Assembly: GCF_001696455.1 (NCBI RefSeq)
Contig: NZ_MAUJ01000002.1
Coordinates: 248,001-312,000 of the forward strand
Length of the DNA stretch: 64,000 bases
Direction: 5' to 3'
Source: Pseudoalteromonas luteoviolacea
GTDB lineage: Bacteria; Pseudomonadota; Gammaproteobacteria; Enterobacterales; Alteromonadaceae
Every line of letters starts with the position of its first letter. Within the stretch, counting starts at the first letter, position 1. The translations under genes and the position numbers were made by a program. A model generated the notes under the pieces. The model saw nothing but the letters and a program-made list of their open reading frames with translations, had not been told where the DNA came from and did not search any database. Shown here piece by piece: positions 9,627 to 18,503 of this stretch.

Positions 9627-10436
9627 ATGGACTTTCAAACCCTCATTTCATCTTCGCAACTACATGAAGCGCATCCCCTAATTACAGTTCCAGATACTTG
9701 GAGCCAAGGGAGAACTGTATTCGGCGGGTTAAGTGCAGCACTGATGTTAAAACACATGTACCTTCGAATTAACGATGACTCTCGAAAGCTACTGTCGTTT
9801 AACTGTAATTTCGTCGCCCCTTTATTATCAGAGACACCTTTTACTATTTCGACGAAAATTCTCAGAAGCGGCAAGAATGTCACTCAAGTCGAAACTATTA
9901 TTGAGCAAAATGAATTGACATGTTTGGTGTCACTGGCATGTTTTGGCGTTGAGCGCCAATCAAGCGTCAACGTGCCCGCACACGAAACACCGGCTAAATT
10001 AAACCAAAGCATCAACCCAAAACAGACGCTCCAATATATAGAAGGGCTATTCCCCGCTTTTATTCAAAACATTGATTTGAATTTACAACACGGTGCAATG
10101 CCATTTAGCGGAGCAACCACCACTGAGATCCACGGCTGGATGAAGTTTAAAGGAGAAGAAAAAGGTAATTTGAACGAGTTACATGTTCTTGCGCTGGCTG
10201 ATGCATGGCCACCAACTTTACTTCAACTGTGCAACTCACCATCCCCTGCCAGTACTGTATCTTGGTATATCGAGTTTTTACAACCTCTTGCATCAAATGA
10301 TAGCCAATGGCTTGGATATCAAGTCTCTACTCACCAAGCTGGCGGGGGATATGGCACTGAAGATGCCAAAATATTCTCGCAAACTGGGGAACTAATCGCG
10401 TTAAGTAGGCAAACTGTCGCCGTTTTTGATAGTTGA
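9627..10436 (+). CDS. Acyl-CoA thioesterase, TesB-like double-hotdog (4HBT_3-type)
   Basis: 269 residues arranged as two hotdog halves, as in TesB/PaaI-related acyl-CoA thioesterases. The first half has TWSQGRTVFGGLSAALMLKH (about residues 24-43), the usual substrate-tunnel helix. The second half has LADAWPPTLLQL (about 191-202) and ends with the strand GELIALSRQTVAVFD. It should release free fatty acid from acyl-CoA in the cytoplasm; chain length is unknown. It is divergent from dnaK and 58 bases upstream of pqiA, probably independent of the pqi operon. Confidence 0.82.
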   Translation: MDFQTLISSSQLHEAHPLITVPDTWSQGRTVFGGLSAALMLKHMYLRINDDSRKLLSFNCNFVAPLLSETPFTISTKILRSGKNVTQVETIIEQNELTCLVSLACFGVERQSSVNVPAHETPAKLNQSINPKQTLQYIEGLFPAFIQNIDLNLQHGAMPFSGATTTEIHGWMKFKGEEKGNLNELHVLALADAWPPTLLQLCNSPSPASTVSWYIEFLQPLASNDSQWLGYQVSTHQAGGGYGTEDAKIFSQTGELIALSRQTVAVFDS

Positions 10437-10494
10437 TATTCTTTTAATGGTCACTCACAATAGAAGGTATCATTTATAGTACTGCATTTTTATT

Positions 10495-11700
10495 GTGATA
10501 ATAGCTTGCCAACATTGCGACCACCTTGTTTCTATCGCACACATGGGCAGACAACAGCGCGCTGTTTGCCCTCATTGTGGGAATGTGTTGGCTCATTGCC
10601 AAGTGAATTACAACCAAAGTATTAATGCATTTGGACTGTCATCGATTTTATTTCTTTTAGTGAGTCTACATCCTCATTTTATTTCATATGCACAACATGG
10701 GTTAAAACAATCTATTAGCCTAATTGAGGCTATCTCGCTGCTTGCTGAAAACTTCAGTACCCTGCTAGCAGGACTTTTGGGTTTTACTATTTTGCTCATG
10801 CCACTGGCTGCATTACTGCTTATTTTGTTAGCCCACTCTCCTTTTTGGAAGCATCTCAACCCCCATAATGCCAGAGTATTTGTTAGAGCTTTAATGATAC
10901 TTAAGCCACTTAATCTCGCTGATATTTTCTTAGTTGCAGTGCTTATAAGCGCATTTAAGTTAACAGAGTTCGCCGAGATTGAAGTTGGGTTGGGTTTTTG
11001 GGCTTATGTATTATTTGTGTTGTGCTTTGTAGAAACTCTGTCACTGCTAAGCAAAGAACAGCTTTGGGAGCGAGAACAACAGACTTTTTGCCCAGACGAA
11101 AGAACGTGCTCTGCGCGAGCACTCCAACAAAACTTAAAACAATGCCATGTCTGCGGACAACTCAGTGATTCAATTCACTGCCCTCGTTGTATGACCAAAC
11201 TAAAATTTAGAAAGAAGGACTCACTGGCAAAAAGTGCCGCATGGATGGCAACAGCAATGGTTCTGCTCATACCCGCCTTAGCGCTTCCTATTATGGATAC
11301 GATAAATTTAGGTTTACATACTAAAGCCACAATATACAGCGGCGTAGAAGTGATGTGGAATGCAGGCTCTTACCCTGTCGCCATTCTTATTTTTCTGGCC
11401 AGTGTTTGCATTCCAATAATTAAAGGTGTTGCACTCTTCTACTTACTTTACCAAGTCAAGCGATGTACCCACCCCAAACTTGCGAGCAAGCTATATAGAG
11501 CGCTTGAATTTATGGGAAAATGGTCAATGATAGATGTATTCGTCGTAATTCTCTTGGTTTCTTTGGTACAACTTGGTACTGTTTTAAGTGTTGAGCCTCA
11601 ATCAGGTATCGTATTTTTCACTGCTATGGTCTTATGTCAAATAATCTCCGTTAATCACTTCGACCCGCGCTTACTTTGGGACAATCTAGAACAACAATGA
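10495..11700 (+). CDS. pqiA: Paraquat-inducible protein A family membrane protein (PqiA/LetA-like)
   Basis: 401 residues with two repeated units, each a small zinc ribbon followed by four membrane helices: CQHCDHLVS...CPHCGNVL at residues 5-30 and CHVCGQLS...CPRCMTKL at about 217-235. PqiA works with the MCE protein PqiB and lipoprotein PqiC in moving lipids across the envelope. The reading frame has a stop shortly upstream and the first ribbon needs the GTG at 10495, so GTG is the likely start; no clear Shine-Dalgarno precedes it. Its stop overlaps the pqiB start by four bases (ATGA). Confidence 0.93.
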   Translation: MIIACQHCDHLVSIAHMGRQQRAVCPHCGNVLAHCQVNYNQSINAFGLSSILFLLVSLHPHFISYAQHGLKQSISLIEAISLLAENFSTLLAGLLGFTILLMPLAALLLILLAHSPFWKHLNPHNARVFVRALMILKPLNLADIFLVAVLISAFKLTEFAEIEVGLGFWAYVLFVLCFVETLSLLSKEQLWEREQQTFCPDERTCSARALQQNLKQCHVCGQLSDSIHCPRCMTKLKFRKKDSLAKSAAWMATAMVLLIPALALPIMDTINLGLHTKATIYSGVEVMWNAGSYPVAILIFLASVCIPIIKGVALFYLLYQVKRCTHPKLASKLYRALEFMGKWSMIDVFVVILLVSLVQLGTVLSVEPQSGIVFFTAMVLCQIISVNHFDPRLLWDNLEQQ

Positions 11701-13355
11701 ACGAACAAGCCTACATTGAATCCAAGCCGAAATTTTCAGTTATCTGGATTGTACCCATTATTGCCGTTCTCATTACTGGTTGGATGCTTTATCAACACCA
11801 ATCTAATAAAGGCCATGTCATATTTCTTAAGATGGAAAATGCAGATGGCATCATTGCTGGAAAAACAGAAGTTAAAGTGCGGAGCGTGCAAGTTGGTTTA
11901 GTTGAGTCTCTAAGACTTCAGATTGAGCAAAATGCAGTGATCGCGACGATACGTATAAATAAACATTACGACTCGTTGTTGACAGAAGATGCGAAGTTTT
12001 GGACTGTGAAACCGCGCGTGGATGAGACCGGGATCTCGGGGTTAAACACCTTACTTTCTGGAGTTTATATCGAATTGTTACCTGGTGAAAGTCGCAGTTC
12101 TGCGAATTTATTTACGATGCAAGACCAACCAGCTCTGATATCCCCTGATGTAGATGGGTTAAGATATAGTCTAACAGCTGCAAATGCAGAAGTTTTGGAT
12201 GTTGGTACAGGTATTTTCTTCAGAAATTACAAAATAGGCCAAGTAGAGTCCGCCAAATTTAACGAAAAAACGCTCGAAATGGACTACGGTATTTTTATCA
12301 ATTCACCATATGATGAGCTCATATCAAAAAATGTTATTTTTTGGGTAAATTCAGGAATAGAAGTTGATTTGTCAACAGAAGGGATCCGAGTCTCTACAGG
12401 CTCTTTATCAAAATTGATTAAAGGGGGTATCTCAGTCGACTATCCTCCTGCCGCTGAGGCAGACGAAACGGCCCCCGAAAATACCCAGTACAAGCTTCAT
12501 AAAAATTTTGCTGTTGCATTAGAGCGACGTTTCGACCTATTCGATCTCTACCTCATAGAGTTTGAGCAATCAATCAAAGGCTTAAGGCCTGGTGCTCCCG
12601 TTGAGTATAGAGGTATGCGCATAGGTACTGTGGAACAAGTACCAGCACAATTAGTAAGAGATGGGCAACCACTTTACTTCCAGCAAGACAATACCTCGAT
12701 CCCTGTCCTTATTAAGGTTGAGTATGGGCGTATATATGACATTGATGAACAAGCTAAACAATATTGGCAAGGCAACATAGAAAAATGGATTAAAAATGGC
12801 CTTCGAGCATCGCTAAAAAGTGGCAATTTGTTAACAGGTGCGGTATATATAGAGCTAGACTTCTATAGTTCTGCTAAGCCCGAGTCGATTGCCAAGCACT
12901 CTATTTACCCAATTTTACCGAGTGTGCCGAGTGGCTTTACGGCTTTGTCTGAACAGGTCATGGCACTATTAAACAAGTTAAACAAGCTGCCGCTAAACGA
13001 TACCTTAGGCGAAGCGAAAAACACACTCACAGCTTATAAACAATTGGGCTTAGAGACTGAAAAACTCATAAAAGAATTAAACAACAAAAAAGTATCAGAA
13101 AAAGTGGATAAGAATTTAACTCAATTACAAGGCACGTTGGTTCAATTAACTGCAAGCTTAAAGCAATTCGAAAAGACTTTGACAACCTATCAGCAGGGTT
13201 CTGGCGTTATGGAGCAACTTACAGACACATTAAGTGAGTTAGAGAGCTTGTCAAATACGTTAAAGCCGGTGACCAAAAGTTTAAATGAGCAACCCAGCAT
13301 GTTGATTTTTGATAAGAGCTCTGGCCAAGACCCAATCCCGAGGAAAGGGCAATGA
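11697..13355 (+). CDS. pqiB: MCE-domain lipid transport protein PqiB
   Basis: 552 residues. One N-terminal membrane anchor (FSVIWIVPIIAVLITGWMLY, about 15-34) is followed by three MCE (MlaD-like) domains, beginning near MENADGIIAGKTEVKVRSV (about 47), near AEVLDVGTGIFFRN (about 162) and near EQSIKGLRPGAPVEYRGMRIG (about 289), and then a coiled-coil helical C-terminus. MCE proteins form periplasmic tubes between the two membranes; this is the PqiB type. The start is the ATG of the ATGA overlap with pqiA, not the in-frame GTG-like extension upstream. It overlaps pqiC by ATGA as well. Confidence 0.94.
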   Translation: MNEQAYIESKPKFSVIWIVPIIAVLITGWMLYQHQSNKGHVIFLKMENADGIIAGKTEVKVRSVQVGLVESLRLQIEQNAVIATIRINKHYDSLLTEDAKFWTVKPRVDETGISGLNTLLSGVYIELLPGESRSSANLFTMQDQPALISPDVDGLRYSLTAANAEVLDVGTGIFFRNYKIGQVESAKFNEKTLEMDYGIFINSPYDELISKNVIFWVNSGIEVDLSTEGIRVSTGSLSKLIKGGISVDYPPAAEADETAPENTQYKLHKNFAVALERRFDLFDLYLIEFEQSIKGLRPGAPVEYRGMRIGTVEQVPAQLVRDGQPLYFQQDNTSIPVLIKVEYGRIYDIDEQAKQYWQGNIEKWIKNGLRASLKSGNLLTGAVYIELDFYSSAKPESIAKHSIYPILPSVPSGFTALSEQVMALLNKLNKLPLNDTLGEAKNTLTAYKQLGLETEKLIKELNNKKVSEKVDKNLTQLQGTLVQLTASLKQFEKTLTTYQQGSGVMEQLTDTLSELESLSNTLKPVTKSLNEQPSMLIFDKSSGQDPIPRKGQ

Positions 13356-13945
13356 GATTAGCATCATTACTTGGCGTATTGGCTTTGTTTTTAGCAGGCT
13401 GTAGCAGTAACGTCGACTCTCATAAATACTACAAGTTTTCGGTCACAAGTAATGGCAATCCTGCACAATTATCGGCGTCTAAGCAAAGGGTTTATATTGA
13501 CACAATATCAATTCTTGGTGCGGCGAATCAACAAGCATTGATTCAATATACTGATGAAAACCAAGTCAATATAGCTAACTTTCATTATTGGGCTGAACAC
13601 CCCAAAAATATGCTCGCGCAAGCGACAAATACTTATTTAGCTAATGAGGGGATTAACGCCATTCCACTTAGCTATGCAGGCGATGATTTAGAGAAACACC
13701 TTACGCTTAAAATTGTTGTTTATGAGTTTGCGGGCCATTATAACGATGGTGCAGTATTAAAAGGCAATTGGTATATATATCGACATCACAAACGCAGCAA
13801 AGTGCTGCATAGTAGTCGTGCGTTCTCACTATCAAGTTCATTAGAAAACAATGGTTTTGAGCCGCTAATAGCGGCGCATAAAAATAATTGGCTACTGCTT
13901 ATGAAGGATGTTGCACAGCAACTGCATCAGCCAAATTATGAGTGA
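13352..13945 (+). CDS. pqiC: PqiC/ABC-type outer-membrane lipoprotein of the Pqi lipid-transport system
   Basis: 197 residues with a lipoprotein signal ending in the lipobox LAGC (Cys17) and a DUF330-type body (VYIDTISI..., FHYWAEHPKNMLAQATNTYL). PqiC is the outer-membrane lipoprotein partner of PqiB. Its ATG overlaps the pqiB stop (ATGA), so pqiABC is one translationally coupled operon. The last 47 bases overlap the convergent acetyltransferase gene. Confidence 0.93.
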   Translation: MRLASLLGVLALFLAGCSSNVDSHKYYKFSVTSNGNPAQLSASKQRVYIDTISILGAANQQALIQYTDENQVNIANFHYWAEHPKNMLAQATNTYLANEGINAIPLSYAGDDLEKHLTLKIVVYEFAGHYNDGAVLKGNWYIYRHHKRSKVLHSSRAFSLSSSLENNGFEPLIAAHKNNWLLLMKDVAQQLHQPNYE

Positions 13946-14444
13946 ATAGTTTAACTGGGTCATTTTGGGGATCTATCTTTAAAAACCCTATTTCCATAAA
14001 GCCCAATTTAACTAGCAATTTTTGACTTGCTGCATTACGAATATCTGTAATTGCATTAACCGCCTGTAAAGCTAACTCCGTTTTAGCTAAATTCATTAAC
14101 GACATACAAGACTCAAAGCCATAGCCTTTACCAGTATACTTATCAATAAAAGCATAGCCCAAATCGGGGGCCTGTAAGTAAGGCCTCTGGTAAAACCCCG
14201 CGACACCTATTGACTCCCCACTACTCAAACAAACAATAAATGGGGCGATGAGACCGGACTGATAAGGCGTTAAAAAAGATTTCTTGATATATTCATTGGC
14301 ACTATGAACATCAAACACGTTCTTATCACCAATATTATCTATAAAACTCTTTTGGTTAAGTAATTGGATGATAAAATCAGCATCGGACAATAACGCCTTT
14401 CTGAGCATACATCTGTTTGTGCTTGCTATGATACCTTCAGCCAA
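13899..14444 (-). CDS. GNAT-family N-acetyltransferase, RimJ/RimL-like
   Basis: 181 residues. The order MLRKALLSDADFIIQLLNQ, a central DLGYAFIDKYTGKGYGFE segment (acetyl-CoA P-loop region, about residues 95-112) and AVNAITDIRNAASQKLLVKLGF (about 128-149) is the classical pattern of the RimJ/RimL-like GNAT group, which acetylates protein N-termini or small amines. The true start could be the internal Met at residue 13. The gene is convergent with pqiC and the two overlap by 47 bases. Substrate unknown. Confidence 0.85.
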   Translation of the reverse strand: MAEGIIASTNRCMLRKALLSDADFIIQLLNQKSFIDNIGDKNVFDVHSANEYIKKSFLTPYQSGLIAPFIVCLSSGESIGVAGFYQRPYLQAPDLGYAFIDKYTGKGYGFESCMSLMNLAKTELALQAVNAITDIRNAASQKLLVKLGFMEIGFLKIDPQNDPVKLFTHNLADAVAVQHPS

Positions 14445-15028
14445 GTTAGCTCCTTGTTAAAAATATGAATAAGCGAATACTTTTACTCTAATATATTTCA
14501 AATATACTTATAAAGCCCTACTAAACTTTATTACCTTAAAGGCTAATACGCAAAACAGCAACTATAGGATGATATCGAATGCCTATGAAGGAACCTTTAA
14601 CGACTTGACAGTTTTAACTTTCTAGAGCCCTCCAGTATTACCTTTTTGATAGTCGCCAACTTTGGCGATGTTACTCTTCTCTAGTAAGTTCCTCCCTTAC
14701 AGGGAGTGCATTCGAATCTTTTGTCTTAAAGTACTATAAACGGCAGTTGAATATAAAACAAAGAAGATGGCATCTATTAACAGAAATATGCTTTACGAAA
14801 CTCCGTCGATTTAGGCGAATATACCTTCGCCAAAAAGCCTAAGCTATGTACAGGTTTCAACCAAGGAAGTACATGCTCTTGCAGATTGAGTCAAATAAGC
14901 AGAACGCTTATCTTTAAATACAGGATTAGGTAATGGCTTAATGGCCATAAGTAATTAGGTTGTGTGTATTTTCTTGATCAATAGATACTGGCGGCTACCA
15001 TTAACACGTTTGTAGCCGCCATAATAGT
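14445..15028. other. Gene-free stretch with several small hairpins
   Basis: No convincing coding frame; the longest short frames are under 40 codons. Three compact inverted repeats stand out: TCGCCAA/TTGGCGA at 14653-14668, CTCCC/GGGAG at 14692-14706, and a pair of overlapping repeats (GGCGAA/TTCGCC at 14814-14831 inside TTAGGC/GCCTAA at 14811-14842). It lies between the start of the acetyltransferase and the end of the M16 peptidase gene. It could be a decayed mobile element or a structured RNA; neither is established. Confidence 0.4.
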
Positions 15029-17902
15029 TTATTTAAAGTCTGCCATTTTATACAAATCAGAAATATTTTTTATTTGCTGCTGATTTGGCAATGTTGCAAA
15101 CGGTTTGTCAGCAAACTTTCTTCCTCGTACTTGTATGTTTAAGCGTGCGGCATCTTGATTGAGTAGCGTTTCATTGTAATACGCCTGTACGTTTTCTAAA
15201 GTTACCTGCTTTGCAGCTTCAATTAGCTTTTCTTTTGAATCGAAAGTCAGCTTGTTTCTATACCAATCAGACAAAATTGGTTGAGCCTCTTCAGACAAAT
15301 TCTTTGGCTCCTCCATTAAATTGGCAAGAACAGAAGATTTGATTTTATTAAACTCATCCTTTGTTAGTTTATCTAATTCTAATGCGTAGCTTTTCTTAAA
15401 TTCATCAAAGCGCGCTTGCATATCTTGCACACTTTTAACTGGCGTTTGAATAAACAACCCTATCGCTGAATACTCGTCGATGCTTGTGGACAAGGCCCCT
15501 ACAGCGTAAGCGAGTTGTTCTTCCGTTCTCAACGTATTGAACGCTTTTTGGCGAAGGTGTGCTTTCAAAATTAACGCAGCTGCTTTTTGCTCATAACCTG
15601 GCGTTGGGTGAACAGCAACATCTACGATTGCTACGTCAGCAACATCTGCATCTTTTTGCCAAACCAGAACTTCGCCTTTTTTCGGTTGCCAAAACCCCGC
15701 TCTCACATAATCAGATTGACTTTGAGCGTCTCCGACTTCTTTTTTTAGAATAGCAACAGCATTGTTTATGTCTTCATTGCTGTAATTGCCGTATCCAAAA
15801 ATTCTGATTAAGTTGTTGTCTAACATTTCATCACGATACTTAGCGAATGTCTCCGGGGTCATTTCCTTTGCAGTGTCGATCAGCAATTCATGGTCGAAAT
15901 TTCCTTGTCTGGTTAGTTGGCGGTAAGCACCAAACGCTTGATAATAAGGGATCTGCTTATCTTGGTTTTGGATCTGACGTACATACCTATCTACCGCTTG
16001 CTCTAATTGCTTAGCTGTCGGTGACACTTTAAAGTCCACGAATGCTTGCTCTAGCAACAAGGGCTGTTTATCTGTGAAACCCGACAAAGACATGACAAGG
16101 CCATTGGAGTAAGTCAGATCCAGCCCCATGCCCGCAACGTGCGCTTCGGTCATTAGTTTTGCTTTTTGAATGTGGTAGAGATCTACCCAAAGCTGTGCGG
16201 CCACTTTATTCGCCACATTATTAATTGGCGTAGCGCTATTAATGACAACTTCAAGTGTGCCTTTGGGTTGTTGCGCATATCTCTCACTTGATTTGCGCCA
16301 GGCGTGAATTCTCTTACCTTTATATACCTGTTCGACACTGTTACCTTGGCCTTTTTTCGCTAACTTTAAATCAAAATTTTCAGGTAGTAACCTGTTTACA
16401 CTCGGTAACGCAAGTGCCAGTTGACTCGGTTTCGACCACTGTGCAATTTCTTGATCAGAGATCTCCTCAACTTTATATTGCCCGTCATAAAAGTGTAGCT
16501 TGCTGTCTACAGGCTCATCCTTACTGATATACCATACTCGCATTGATTCGGGCGTGAGTTGTTCTAATACTTGGTTTATCGCGCGAGGTTCAAACTTAGC
16601 AAAATGGTAACCCGCATTCACGGCATGATTAAGTGGATAATCTTGCATGTTTGCAGCTAAATCACTGACATAATCAAACTCATCTTGTTTTTCTAAGAAT
16701 CTAAATTTATTGTCCAGTGAAGTTTTAATTTCTTCAAAGTATTTAGCATCAACGCCCTTTTCTTTGATGAGGTTAATATATTGCATCACGGTCGCAACAA
16801 TCTGCTCTCGATTTTTCATGCCCTCTTCTGTCAGTTCAATACCAACCGTTATCACACCATAGTTTCCATAGTGATTCGGCGCGTCATAGGCACTTAATGA
16901 TGCAATCCACCCTTTATCTTTAAGGAGTTGAGCTGGACTTCCTTGCATCTCATTACTTAGAAGATAAGAAACAAAGTAATTTGGCTTAACAGCAAAGTCA
17001 GACATGTTATTTTCAATAATAAACTCTATATTGAGCGACTTCACATCTTGATTTGGTTGATAGTGAATACGTTTTTTTCCAGCTTGCTGAAAATCAATTG
17101 TTTCATTTACGACTGGTTCTTCGATATTCTTGTTCTTAATACTACTAAAGTGTTTTATTGCTTTTGCTTCCATTTCCGATAGAGGAAGGTTTGATATCAT
17201 GGCAAGTTTCATGATATTTGAAGAATAATACTTGTCGTAAAAATCGACTGTTTCTTGATGCAAATTGCTGTTTGGCTTATCACCTAAAGTTTCAAGGTTA
17301 CCGATTAGAAATCTATTTGCGGGGTGTTCCCCCAGTAGTGAACGCGCCAATTTAAACTGGCCGAAAAAGTCCATTTCACGTCTCATTGACCACTCTGCAT
17401 TAACTGCATTTTTTTCTTTTTCTGTGTACTCTGGGTACAGCTTTGGAGCCTTAAAAAAATCCGAAAAACGAGCAAGCGCCTCTTCATATGCGTCATTATT
17501 AATTTTCAGCATATAGTTAGTCACGTCTAACCATGTATAAGCATTATGGCTACCGCCGTTTTTCTGCATAAATTCAGAATATTCATCCGGGTTTGGAAAT
17601 TGCTCGGTTCCCAAAAACAACATATGCTCAAGGTAATGGGCCATCCCCTGTTGCGACATAGGGTCATGCAACAATCCGATGCCAACACTTAGCGCTGCAG
17701 CAGACTTTTCTGCGCTAGGGTCAGACACAAGTACAACGTCTATCCCATTTTCGAGCGTCAATACTTTATACTGTCTGTCATCACTTGGACTAACAACCAA
17801 GTGGTCTGCTATGAGTGAATTTTGAGAAGAAGAGAAGTTGGTCGCTGAGCATCCCGCTAGCAAGCCCAGAGTAATAGCTCCAATAGCAAAAAGTTTTTTC
17901 AT
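15029..17902 (-). CDS. M16 (insulinase/pitrilysin) family zinc metallopeptidase, lipoprotein
   Basis: 957 residues, the length of pitrilysin (protease III). The start chosen gives MKKLFAIGAITLGLLAGCSA, a lipoprotein signal with lipobox LAGC; the frame runs 15 codons further upstream but without a signal-like sequence. The inverted zinc motif HYLEH (in MAHYLEHMLFLGTEQFP) and downstream glutamate (EKNAVNAEW) are intact in the first domain, and the later three M16 domains look complete. It should degrade small unfolded peptides in the periplasm or at the outer membrane. Possible symbol ptrA, but the lipid anchor differs from the E. coli enzyme. Confidence 0.93.
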   Translation of the reverse strand: MKKLFAIGAITLGLLAGCSATNFSSSQNSLIADHLVVSPSDDRQYKVLTLENGIDVVLVSDPSAEKSAAALSVGIGLLHDPMSQQGMAHYLEHMLFLGTEQFPNPDEYSEFMQKNGGSHNAYTWLDVTNYMLKINNDAYEEALARFSDFFKAPKLYPEYTEKEKNAVNAEWSMRREMDFFGQFKLARSLLGEHPANRFLIGNLETLGDKPNSNLHQETVDFYDKYYSSNIMKLAMISNLPLSEMEAKAIKHFSSIKNKNIEEPVVNETIDFQQAGKKRIHYQPNQDVKSLNIEFIIENNMSDFAVKPNYFVSYLLSNEMQGSPAQLLKDKGWIASLSAYDAPNHYGNYGVITVGIELTEEGMKNREQIVATVMQYINLIKEKGVDAKYFEEIKTSLDNKFRFLEKQDEFDYVSDLAANMQDYPLNHAVNAGYHFAKFEPRAINQVLEQLTPESMRVWYISKDEPVDSKLHFYDGQYKVEEISDQEIAQWSKPSQLALALPSVNRLLPENFDLKLAKKGQGNSVEQVYKGKRIHAWRKSSERYAQQPKGTLEVVINSATPINNVANKVAAQLWVDLYHIQKAKLMTEAHVAGMGLDLTYSNGLVMSLSGFTDKQPLLLEQAFVDFKVSPTAKQLEQAVDRYVRQIQNQDKQIPYYQAFGAYRQLTRQGNFDHELLIDTAKEMTPETFAKYRDEMLDNNLIRIFGYGNYSNEDINNAVAILKKEVGDAQSQSDYVRAGFWQPKKGEVLVWQKDADVADVAIVDVAVHPTPGYEQKAAALILKAHLRQKAFNTLRTEEQLAYAVGALSTSIDEYSAIGLFIQTPVKSVQDMQARFDEFKKSYALELDKLTKDEFNKIKSSVLANLMEEPKNLSEEAQPILSDWYRNKLTFDSKEKLIEAAKQVTLENVQAYYNETLLNQDAARLNIQVRGRKFADKPFATLPNQQQIKNISDLYKMADFK

Positions 17903-18251
17903 TCGTAACCCATATTTTGCGCCAACCTTTGAGGTGAAAGAAATCACTAGTTGGACAAGTTTTTGATAAGTTTAGATTCTATTAATATTGATTGTAATTT
18001 ATCGAGTGCACAACCATTATTAAGAAAAAAGTGTAACTGATTGTGAGACGCAACTTAAACCTCTTTATCTGAACTGTTAGTTAACAGTAGTTACCTATAA
18101 ATTTTCTTGAACACACCAGATATTAATTTTTTTGATGAAAAGTATTTTTTTTGTTACCAATAGACATTAAACTGTCCAGTAATCACACTGAGTACACAAC
18201 GACTTATTACAAGGCAAGTATTAAAAAGTGACAACAACAGGGGCAATTAAT
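17903..18251. other. Divergent intergenic region with an inverted repeat
   Basis: AT-rich spacer between the divergent M16 peptidase and the small ORF at 18252. It contains the inverted repeat ACTGTTA-GT-TAACAGT (18073-18088), a possible operator. No other feature was recognised. Confidence 0.35.
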
Positions 18252-18440
18252 ATGACTGACGAGCAGATCTGTGACTTCGGACTTCACGCAGGAGAACCAT
18301 ACAGCAAACTACCCGCTTGTTTTTTAAACTGGATGATCGAAACAAAGCACAGCAAGCAAGATATCGCTAAAACGGAGTTGAATAGAAGGGAACTCGCTGT
18401 TTCCGCTTCACGAGCTCAGGTAAATTCGTCTACTTTGTAA
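18252..18440 (+). CDS. Small protein resembling the ExoX C-terminal/DUF3820-type domain
   Basis: A 62-residue protein if started at ATG 18252, which has AGGGG about eight bases before it; a GTG eight codons upstream is also in frame. The stretch DFGLHAGEPYSKLPACFLNWMI resembles the short FGxxxGxPxxxLPxxYLxWL pattern found at the end of exodeoxyribonuclease X and in DUF3820 proteins, thought to bind nucleic acid. That resemblance is from memory and function is unknown. It precedes the 5'-nucleotidase gene by 63 bases and could be co-transcribed with it. Confidence 0.55.
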   Translation: MTDEQICDFGLHAGEPYSKLPACFLNWMIETKHSKQDIAKTELNRRELAVSASRAQVNSSTL

Positions 18441-18503
18441 TTCCATTTTCGTGCAATTGCTTTAAACTAGGCGCATAAATAAATTTAGAAGTATAAATAA
18501 TTT

